This document shows, in pieces, positions 12,737-20,968 of a DNA stretch of 64,000 bases. This stretch comes from Chaenocephalus aceratus (lineage: Eukaryota > Chordata > Actinopteri > Perciformes > Channichthyidae), in assembly GCA_023974075.1 (NCBI GenBank), contig CM043787.1, positions 35,418,218-35,482,217 on the forward strand, read 5' to 3'. Made by a program: the position numbers and the translations under genes. The stretch's first letter is position 1. Every line of letters begins with the position of its first letter. The notes beneath the pieces were generated by a model. The model did not search any database. It was not told the DNA's origin and was given only the letters and a program-made list of their open reading frames with translations.

Positions 12737-14797
12737 CAACACACTCTCACTCCCTCAGCGTCCAATACCGACGTTTGGTCAGTGTCCGTGGCGTCCAATT
12801 GTGACGCTCCTAGGCTCCTTCAGCGTCATAAAGGGACGCAAATAGCTTTCAACTGATTGCAATGTATTCCCATCTGCGTCGGGATTTGACGCTCATGGAA
12901 GCACGGCATTCGTTTGTGTCGGCTGCCCTTAAAGGTAATGTGAGCGTCCATTCCCAGGAGTAAAGGATGGCAGAAGACACTACACTACCCAGAATCCCCA
13001 GCTATCGTTTGGACTACACCATGTGCTCTGTTTGACAAACCCCGTGATAGTCCTCAAGCTCTGTGATTGGAGAGTGTGCTCCGAGGGTTAAGCCGATTCT
13101 CGAACAGCACTTGAAATGGGATGGAAAAACTGGATTTGAACAGGTCCACCGCGTCGAATATTGATAAATGTCTTGTAATGCACTATTGAGGAACCTGCAA
13201 CCCAAGTTTTTCATTCAGTGCAGAACTACACCACAGTTGTGTAGGCCTATATGATATGTCAATAAACCTTAGAAAATCTTGAAATCTTGAAAGGGATGTG
13301 CAAAATAGTCATTACATACAGTCTTTAATTAACTATTAGTAGAGAATAACGAGTAATGAATATACTTTATAGGGATCGTATTAATATCTAATAATAAAAA
13401 TAATTAAATTCAATAACATGCTTTAACCACCAGGTGTCCCTTTATATCAGCTGTGCACCTTTATGGTGTAAATAGAGCCTATCTACCAATTGGATCAAAT
13501 ATAAAAGTGAGCCGAATTAGTGTTGATACTGCAAGGAGACGTATTGTGTGAAAAGAAATGTAAGATGTTGTTTAATGGCTGATATATTTATGATCCACGT
13601 CACGTTTTCAGTTCCTCATGTTTGTCTTCTCATCAGGGCTCTATAAATACAGAACTACGGCAGATATGTAATATGTAATGCAGCCGAACCGTGTATTACA
13701 ATGCCGTTATGTAATGACTTTCAAAGAGAAAAGCAAGCACACTCAGAATAAAGTATTATTATTTTTTCTTTTAAATGTTTTCGGTCTGTTTCCGGTATTT
13801 GTTAATGACGATGTGCTGTGAGATGTGAGACTGGAATTGCACAGGGGGGAAATAACGTAGGCTATCTTTAGATGCGGATTTTGTTAAACTAATATGTTTA
13901 GGCTGTGGACCAACACTATACATTGACGGGGAAGGGGGTAGCAATAAAGATAACACCATTAAACAGTTACACAACATAACAGAAATAATATCGATATCAG
14001 CGTCCCTAGCAACCACCTTGGTAACAATGAAAACGTCGCGATTTCCTGAAGTAATCTTCGTAATAACTAGCAAACTAAAGATCATGTACATCCACTGCAC
14101 ACATAATCTGAAATAACAACTCATATTTCTCGCATCAAATGACATCAAAACGCATTTTAATGGCCAAACTAACTTTAAAATAGGCATTTTCCACGAGAAT
14201 AAAACGAATTTCGGCCATGTTTTCTTTTTCTGCAGGGAGAAATTTGAAGATCATGTGACATAGATGCCAGCCATCGGAATGAATGGTGAAAAAAACGGGG
14301 TTTGTCAAACAGAGCACATGGTGTAGTCCAAACGATAGCTGGGGATTCTGGGTAGTGTAGTGTCTTCTGCCATCCTTTACTCAGAAAAAATATTTGTTTC
14401 TCCGAATCGAAGGGGAAAAATACAAAAGCATTGCACACAATTTAAACCAATCAATGTTGTGTAATTAACAAGGATAATCTGGTGTTTTTTAGTCGATGAG
14501 TAGTGCAGATATCACTGTAAAATCAATCGACAGTAAGAGGAATACTTACTTCCGGGTGTACAATTCTCCGTTATCCAATGGGAATGGACGCTCACATTGC
14601 CTTTAAGGGCAGCAGCATAAACGAATGCCGTGCTTCCATGAGCGTCAAATCCCGACGCAGATGGGAATACATTGCAATCAGTTGAAAGCTATTTGCGTCC
14701 CTTTATGACGCTGACGGAGCCTAGGAGCATCACAATTGGACGCCACGGACACTGACCAAACGTCGCTATTGGACGCTTAGGGAGTGAGAGTGTGTTG
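12737..14797. mobile_element. 2.06-kb long-inverted-repeat element (LIR-1)
   Basis: The ends are CAACACACTCTCACTCCC and its exact reverse complement. CTAAACC flanks both sides (12,730-12,736 and 14,798-14,804). Inverted arms extend inward over about 12,737-13,043 and 14,296-14,797, including blocks such as ACGCCACGGACACTGACC and GATAGCTGGGGATTCTGG. The middle holds a stretch (13,135-13,770) that also occurs in the arms of the element at 15,048-19,622. No transposase is visible. It is inserted in the hAT remnant. The superfamily is unknown; a 7-8-bp duplication suggests a hAT- or Zisupton-like integrator. Confidence 0.7.
13135..13770 (+). repeat. Shared 0.6-kb repeat block, copy 1
   Basis: The block runs from ATTGATAAATGTCTTGTAAT to the AGAATAAAGTATTATTATTT region. 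It recurs in direct orientation at 18,565-19,190 and, partly, in reverse at 15,440-15,850. Motifs shared by all copies include TTTAACCACCAGGTGTCC-type, CCAATTGGATCAAATATAAA and GCAGCCGAACCGTGTATTAC. It has no open frame of note. Confidence 0.8.
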
Positions 14798-14870
14798 CTA
14801 AACCACAACGCAGCACGTTTTTTGAAAGTGCATCTAGTGGTGATAGTAACGGTGGTCCTATGATAGTAAC

Positions 14871-15047
14871 TCTAAAACATGTCTCTCTCAACTCTGAAGC
14901 GTAAACAGAGACAAAACGGTCATTGATCTTGTGGAGCAGATGCGCGCATTCCAAGTCAAGCTGGACCTTTTCGCGACCGACTTGAGTACGGGTCTGATGC
15001 TGCATTTTCCGACGCTCCCCAAACACATCACATCCCCGGCACAAATC
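14871..15047 (+). pseudogene. hAT transposase remnant, N-terminal and central piece
   Basis: An ATG at about 14,878 opens a short basic start (MSLSTLKRKQ). After an apparent internal deletion and frame change, translation continues DLVEQMRAFQVKLDLFATDL and then HFPTLPKHI, a block typical of GTF2IRD2/ZBED5-like hAT transposases. The reading frame is broken by the inverted-repeat element at 15,048. With that insert and one duplicated 8-mer removed, codons continue in frame at 19,631. Confidence 0.7.
15040..15047. repeat. Left target-site duplication of LIR-2
   Basis: CACAAATC occurs here and again, perfectly, at 19,623-19,630 on the other side of the element. Both copies fall inside the hAT transposase frame. 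Confidence 0.9.
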
Positions 15048-15855
15048 CAACCCGGTATCACGGCAAGACGTGAACATGTGATGATTTACCATGCTGGGAG
15101 ACGTGAAGATGTCACGATTTCGTCCCTTCAAACGTGACAGTTACGCGGTATTGTTAACCCATGTTAACCAGTGGAGATATACGCGGAAATGCCAAGCAAA
15201 TGCTACCCCAACGAAATGATTTATTTTTTAATAGTCACACTCGATTACGCCGATTTTCTTGTTGCCCCAGCTGGTCGACACCTCTTTTAGCAGAAACAAA
15301 GGCTACATTAATGTATTAAATCGATGTGTGTGGATGTGGAACCGGAAACAGACGTAGGCAAGATCCTCAGCTCACTGATTGGATGGTTTAGCCGCAATGC
15401 ATGCTGGGATTTGGTGTTTATGTGCTGTGAAATCTGAAAACGTTTTTTAAAAATAAAATAATACTTTATTCCGAGTGTTATTGATTTTCTCTTTGAAAGT
15501 CATCACATAACGGCATTGTAATACACGGTTCGGCTGCATTAAATATTACATATCGGCCGTAGTTCTCTATTTATAGAGCCCTGATGAGAAGACTTCTAGA
15601 CAAACAGGAGAACTGCCGCCAAAACTGAGAACGTGACATGGATCATAAATATATAATCAATTAAACAACATCTTACATTTCTTTTCACACAATACCTCTC
15701 CTTGCAGTATCAACACTAATTCGGCTGACTTTTATATTTGATCCAATTGGTAGATAGGCTGTATTTACACCATAACGGTGCAGAGCTGATAGAAAGGGAC
15801 ACCTGGTGGTTAAAGCACGTTATTGAATTGTATTATTTGTATTATTAGATATTAA

Positions 15856-16204
15856 ATGGAGGATGTGCAAAACAGACAAACTAATAAGGCTTAATTTAAA
15901 CATTAAAGAGTACTTTAGGTTAAGGTCTTCTTTTGAATAAGAAAAAAGCTTTGAGGGTATAGAAGAAGAATAAGGAGGGATGAAACCCTCTTTAATGGTC
16001 ACACATGCAGAGCACACAGCACACCCAATGACATTTGTATCTACAGATAAATATTTAGCCTGACAAAGTACTTAATATATTGCTTTCCTGCAATGTTAAC
16101 TATGTTTAAGCACTTATTTTAACTGATATTATACATATGTATTATACTCTTATAAGATGTATGTAGATAGTATAAGAAATGTGCAGAATGACAGTTTAAT
16201 GGTG
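15856..16204. repeat. Centre of LIR-2, probable LINE-tail debris
   Basis: AT-rich non-coding sequence. The piece AAACCCTCTTTAATGGTCAC resembles the reverse strand of teleost LINE 3' ends, but the copy is too degraded to assign. Confidence 0.35.
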
Positions 16205-17558
16205 GAGGTACACACAAGCTGTGTACAGTAAGGATGGGACGTTGTTGACCTCAACTGATGGAGTGTTAGGGCGTTGGAAGGAACACTTTGAGGAACTCCT
16301 GAACCCGACAACTCCGCCCTCTATGTTAGAGGCAGAGCTGGAGTATGACGGGGGATCAACACCAATCTCCTGGGGGGAGGTCACTGAGGTCGTTAAACAA
16401 CTCCACAGTGGCAAAGCCCCGGGGGTGGATGAGATCCGCCCAGAAATGCTGAAGGCTCTGGGTGTTGAGGGACTGTCATGGTTGACACGTCTCGTCAACA
16501 TTGCGTGGAAGTCGGAAACAGTACTGAAGGAGTGGCAGACCGGGGTGGTGGTTCCCCTTTTTAAAAAGGGGGATCAGAGGGTGTGTGCCAATTACAGAGG
16601 CATCACACTACTCAGCCTCCCCGGGAAAGTTTACTCTAAGGTACTCGAAAGGAGGGTCAGGCCGATTGTCGAACCTCAGATTGAGGAGGAACAATGCGGA
16701 TTCCGTCCTGGTCGTGGAACGACGGATCAGCTTTTTACTCTCGCAAGGATCCTGGAGGGGGCCTGGGAGTACGCTTATCCGGTCTACATGTGTTTTGTAG
16801 ACTTGGAGAAGGCGTATGACCGAGTTCCCAGGGAGTTACTGTGGGAGGTGCTGCGGGAGTATGGAGTGAGGGGGTCTCTACTCAGGGCCATCCAATCTCT
16901 GTACTCCCAAAGCGAGAGCTGTGTCCGGGTCCTCGGCAGTAAGTCGGACCCATTTCCGGTGAGGGTTGGCCTCCGCCAGGGCTGCGCTTTGTCACCAATC
17001 CTGTTTGTAATATACATGGGTTGGATTTCGAGGTGTAGTCATGGGGAGGGGGTCTGCAGTTCGGTGGACTAAGGATTGCAACACTGCTTTTTGCAGATGA
17101 TGTGGTTCTGATGGCTTCATCGGTCTGCGACCTTCAGCACTCACTAGATCGGTTCGCAACCGAGTGTGAAGCGGCTGGGATGAGGATCAGCACCTCCAAA
17201 TCTGAGGCCATGGTTCTCAGCAGGAAACCGATGGACTGTCCACTCCAAGTAGGGAATGAGTCCTTACCCCAAGTGAAGGAGTTCAAGTATCTCGGGGTCT
17301 TGTTCTCAAGTGAGGGAACAATGGAGCGTGAGATGGGCCGGAGAATCGGAGCAGCGGGAGCGGTACTGCAGTCGCTTTACCGCACCGTTGTGACGAAAAG
17401 GGAGCTGAGCCAGAAGGCAAAGCTCTCTGTCTACCGGGCCATTTTCGTTCCTACCCTCACCTATGGTCATGAAGGATGGGTCATGACCGAAAGAACGAGA
17501 TCGCGGATACAAGCGGCCGAGATGGGTTTTCTCCGCAGGGTGGCTGGTGTCTCCCTTA

Positions 17559-18191
17559 CGGTACGTCCACACAGCAGCTTTAGACGAATCTTCCACCGCT
17601 TCCAACGCTTCTCTGCCCATTGACTTTGAATGGGGATGACGTCACTTTGCCTCGCTTTTCGCCGAACTGCATTGTGGGGGAGCGAAGCGAAGATTTCCAG
17701 GATTTCCAGGATTTTTAGGATTCAAAAGTTGAGCAATGTTCAACTTTTGAAGCTGAGCTGGAAGCGTCAGCCAATCAAATCCCGTTTATGCAAATCTGCC
17801 AGTACAAGCGCTAGCCAATCAAACCACGTGTATGCTGGGAGAGCCAGACCGCAGTTCATTTCCTCATATTCCAAACGAGAAATTACGGTAGCAAATCACC
17901 CGGTTCTTTACGACCAGACTATTTACCGGGATACAAACCGGAGGAACCAGGCATGGAGGGAGGTGGCAGAGACAGTGGGTGAAACTGGTAGGTTTTCGCC
18001 TGTTTGGGGAGTTTATATATATATATATATATTGCTCGCATAAAATCCCCGGATTTTTTTTGCTTTGTATGTCGGGGGCGGGAGATTCATGTGATTGGTT
18101 GTTGGTCGCGTTGCTCGCAAAAAATTCCCAAGTTGTCAGACACGCTCCAAGATTTTCAAGATTTTTGAAAAGCTGCTGTGTGGACGTACCG
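17559..18191 (+). mobile_element. 633-bp Harbinger-type element inside the LINE
   Basis: The termini are CGGTACGTCCACACAGCAGC and its reverse complement, flanked on both sides by TTA (17,556-17,558 and 18,192-18,194), the standard PIF/Harbinger target duplication. Inside, at about 17,880-17,985, a plus-strand frame reads VANHPVLYDQTIYRDTNRRN and then QAWREVAETVG, the start of a MADF/Myb-SANT-like domain as found in the accessory protein of Harbinger elements. It is thus an internally deleted derivative of an autonomous element. Removing it and one TTA rejoins the LINE frame (GVSL-RDKVRSS). Confidence 0.85.
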
Positions 18192-18478
18192 TTAGGGATA
18201 AGGTGAGAAGTTCGGTCATCCGGGAGGGACTCAGAGTTGAGCCGCTCCTCCTTCGCGTCGAAAGGAGCCAGTTGAGGTGGTTCGGGCACCTAGTTAGGAT
18301 GCCACCTGGGCGCTTCCCTATGGGAGGTGTTCCAGGCACATCCAGCTGGGAAGAGACCAAGGGGTAGACCTAGGACCAGGTGGAGGGATTATATCTCTTC
18401 GCTGGCCTGGGAGCGCCTTGGGATCCCCCATTCAGAGCTGGTTGATGTCGCCCGGGAAAAGGAAGTTTGGGGCTCTCT

Positions 18479-18511
18479 GCTGGAACTGCTGGAACTGCTG
18501 GAACTGCTACC
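18479..18511 (+). repeat. 9-bp tandem repeat (CTGCTGGAA)
   Basis: About three and a half copies of CTGCTGGAA lie within the end of the LINE C-terminal frame and encode an LLEL-type repeat. This is probably local slippage within the copy. Confidence 0.7.
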
Positions 18512-18564
18512 CCTGCGACCCGACCACGGATAAGCGGGAGAAGATGGATGGATGGATGGTACAC

Positions 18565-19190
18565 ACATATTGATAGATGTCTTGTAATGCACTGTTGAGG
18601 AACCTGCGATCTTAGTTTTTCATTCATTGCATAACTACACCGTAGTTGTGTATAATATGATATGTCAATAAACCTTAGCTTAAAAAATCTTGAAATCTTG
18701 AAAGGGATGTGCAAAATAGTCATTATATACAGTCTTTAATTAACTATTAGTAGAGAATAACGAGTAATGAATATACTTTATAGGGATCCTATTTATATCT
18801 AATAATAAAATAATAAAATTAATTAACGTGCTTTAACCACTAGGTGTCCCTTTCTATCAGCTCTGCACCGTTATGGTGTAAATACAGCCTATCAACCAAT
18901 TGGATCAAATATAAAAGTCAGCCGAATTAGTGCTGATACTGCAAGGAGACGTATTGTGTGAAAAGAAATGTAAGATGTTGTTTAATTGCTTATATATTTA
19001 TGATCCACGTCACGTTTTCAGTTTTGGCGGCAGTTCTCCTTTGTCTAGAAGTCTTCTCATCAGGGCTCTATAAATAGAGAACTACGGCAGATATGTAATA
19101 TTTAATGCAGCCGAACCGTGTATTACAATGCCGTTATGTGATGACCTTCAAAGAGAAAAGCAAGAACACTCGGAATAAAGTATCTTATTT
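18565..19190 (+). repeat. Shared 0.6-kb repeat block, copy 2 (right arm of LIR-2)
   Basis: It matches 13,135-13,770 in direct orientation and, for its inner part, the reverse of 15,440-15,850. Small indels and base changes separate the copies, including AATTAACGTG for AATAACATG-type differences. Confidence 0.8.
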
Positions 19191-19630
19191 TTAAAAAACG
19201 TTTTCCGATTTCACATCACATAAACACCAAATCCCAGCATGCATTGCGGCCAAACCATCCAATCAGCGAGCTGAGGATCTTGCCTACGTCTGTTTCCGGT
19301 TCCACATCCACACACATCGATGTAATACATTAATGTAGCCATTGTTTCTGCTAAAAGAGGTGTCGACCAGCTGGGGCAACAAGAAAATCGGCGTAATCGA
19401 GTGTGACTATTACAAAATAAATCATTATTTTATTAATATTGACAATAACAACCGACCGTCGGGGTAGCATTTGCTTGGCATTTCCGGTTATTTCTCCACT
19501 GGTTAACATGGGTTAACAATACTGTGTAACTGTCACGTTTGAAGGGACGAAATCGTGACATCTTCACGTCTCCCAGCATGGTAAATCGTCACATGTTCAC
19601 GTCTTGCCGTGATACCGGGTTGCACAAATC

Positions 19631-20106
19631 ACGGATGTGATGACAGATTTCATTGCGAGGTTGAAAGAGAACTTTGCCGGTCGATTGGATGGACTTGCTC
19701 TGCCCACAGAGGTGATGGGCTTTGCCAGAGACCCCTTCACTGTTGCAATAGAGGGGGGCGTATCAACCAGAGCAAAGGAAGTGGTCCCCTGCATCAACAA
19801 GGGGAAATGTATACTGGAACTTATTGACATGCATTAATCCGTAACCATGGCACAAGAGCAGCACACTAACGGGCCAGTGAAGTTTTGGAGTGATGTCAAA
19901 AAACAGCAGTTCCCTTCGTTCAGAAAGTAGCGATCTGTGTGCTCAGTATGTTTGGATCAACATACAAATGTGAGTCAAGCTTTTCACACATGAACTCAAT
20001 AACAAGTAGCACTCGCTGCTCCCTGACCCTGACTGACAGCACTCTTCACCAATGTCTTAGGATTGCATCCTATGAGCCAAAAATCACTGCTCTTGTTCAA
20101 AACTAA
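19631..20106 (+). pseudogene. hAT transposase remnant, C-terminal piece with dimerisation domain
   Basis: The frame resumes directly after the duplicated 8-mer: TDVMTDFIARLKENFAGRLD, then a DPFTV block and CILELIDMH, ending in a stop near 19,837. Further on, in another frame (19,939-20,106), the hATC dimerisation region is clear: MFGSTYKCESSFSHMN, the core motif of hAT C-termini, then LTDSTLHQCLRIASYEPKIT and a natural stop at 20,104. Stops and frameshifts between the two parts make it inactive. It resembles the GTF2IRD2/ZBED5-like group. Confidence 0.8.
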
Positions 20107-20454
20107 AAATGTCACTTCTCCCATTGAGAAAGTCAGCGATGACAAATCACAAATGAGGTGATAGTAAGCACCTAGCTTACTATAGTAGACGTGTAGTATT
20201 CATTCATACAGTACAACTGTGCACTTTTTTCAGATTCCGTTAAATTAATGCTAATTTGTTGTGTTTTTATGCACTTTTTGACGTACCTTTGTGAGATGAA
20301 CAATGAATACAAATGCCATGTTTTTCATCGCAGTAATATGTGTTGGTTTAAAATGTGTCATTACCCGCTTTTTACAGGCCGCTGAATGTCTGGCCCAGCT
20401 GAATTTTGTAGTTATAAAATCTGGCCCAACTGAATGTGTAATTGAATAGCCCTG

Positions 20455-20462
20455 CTCTAGAC
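20455..20462. repeat. Right target-site duplication of the hAT element
   Basis: CTCTAGAC is identical to 11,528-11,535. It lies at the symmetry centre of the older palindromic element, between CAGACTGT on the left arm and ACAGTCTG on the right. Confidence 0.9.
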
Positions 20463-20968
20463 AGTCTGTGGTTTGTACATGTACATGAACTTTTGTCCAG
20501 TTTCTGAACAGATATGAGGAGTTGTGAGCTCTGAGTGTGTGCTAACGGCTGATGTGTTGGGACATATTTCGCGGTTGTTGACCAATCACGAAGCGTCATT
20601 TCTTGACTGGCAGAAAAAAACAACCAATAACAGCAGTGCTTCTCTGGCTGGCTCTGTCCAATCACAAACAAGAAGTGTTCCCCTAAAGGAATACCCTTTC
20701 CATCCAATGTGAAATGCTGTGGTGTTTTCTGAAATGCTGTGGTGTTTTCTGAAACGCTGTTGCGTTTTGTGAAATGCTGTGGCGTTTTGTGAAATGCTGT
20801 GGCGTTTTGTGAAATGCTGTGGCGTTTTGTGAAATGATGTGGCGTTTTATGAAATGCTGTAGCGTTTTGTGAAATGCTGTGGTGTTTTCTGAAATTCTGT
20901 TGTGTTTTGTGAAATGCTGTGGTGTTTTCTGAAATGCTGTGGTGTCTTGGCACTTCAGGGCCACCGTA
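20463..20968 (-). mobile_element. Right arm of the palindromic minisatellite element
   Basis: Reverse complement of 10,295-10,865: ACAGTCTGTGGTTTGTAC, then the TTGACTGGCAG and TCTGTCCAATCACAAACAAG blocks, then a 20-bp minisatellite, then GCACTTCAGGGCCACCGTA. ATTT follows, as it precedes the left arm. Confidence 0.75.
20709..20946 (-). repeat. 20-bp minisatellite, about 12 units, inverted copy
   Basis: Units of GAAATGCTGTGGCGTTTTGT, the reverse complement of the unit at 10,315-10,635. The two arrays differ in unit number (about 12 against 16), so they have expanded or contracted independently since the element formed. Confidence 0.95.

Larger units (their letters stand above)
16205..18556 (+). 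mobile_element. 5'-truncated non-LTR retrotransposon (LINE)
   Basis: The reverse transcriptase reads from about 16,221. Visible hallmarks are GKAPGVDEIRPEML, VPLFKKGD, YRGITLLSL, the EEQCGFRPGRGTTDQLF block, CFVDLEKAYDRVP (RT block A), GLRQGCALSPILF and, after a frameshift near 17,015-17,090, the catalytic FADDVVLMAS at about 17,091. The C-terminal region (LLLRVERSQLRWFGHLVRMP, RPRTRWRDYI) follows at 18,200-18,535. The copy ends in a (GATG) tail at 18,543-18,556. It lacks its 5' half, has frameshifts and is split by a 633-bp insert at 17,559. The clade was not assigned with certainty. It is inactive. Confidence 0.9.
15048..19622. mobile_element. 4.6-kb long-inverted-repeat element (LIR-2)
   Basis: The ends are CAACCCGGTATCACGGCAAG and its reverse complement. 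A perfect 8-bp duplication, CACAAATC, flanks it. The inverted arms are long: about 15,048-15,855 pairs with about 18,700-19,622, including blocks such as TGAACATGTGA, CCAGCTGGTCGACACCTC and CCAATCAGCGAGCTGAGG. The centre carries a LINE fragment and about 350 bp of other sequence. It shares a 0.6-kb block and CAAC...GTTG termini with LIR-1, so the two may belong to one family. No transposase of its own is seen. It splits the hAT transposase frame. Confidence 0.8.
11536..20454 (+). mobile_element. hAT-superfamily transposon, shattered by later insertions
   Basis: The termini are CAGGG at 11,536 and CCCTG ending at 20,454, with a perfect 8-bp duplication. Its own sequence survives in four pieces: 11,536-11,538, 12,607-12,736, 14,798-15,047 and 19,623-20,454, about 1.2 kb in all. 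Both subterminal regions are rich in GGCCCA/TGGCCC-type blocks. Transposase remnants of the GTF2IRD2/ZBED5-like hAT group lie in the last two pieces. The rest of the span is later insertions: a Harbinger-like MITE, two long-inverted-repeat elements, a LINE and a second Harbinger element. Confidence 0.85.

Noticed and set aside
16221..17072. 283-codon open frame as a host gene
   Set aside because: It encodes LINE reverse transcriptase, is 5'-truncated and frameshifted, and lies inside a transposon.
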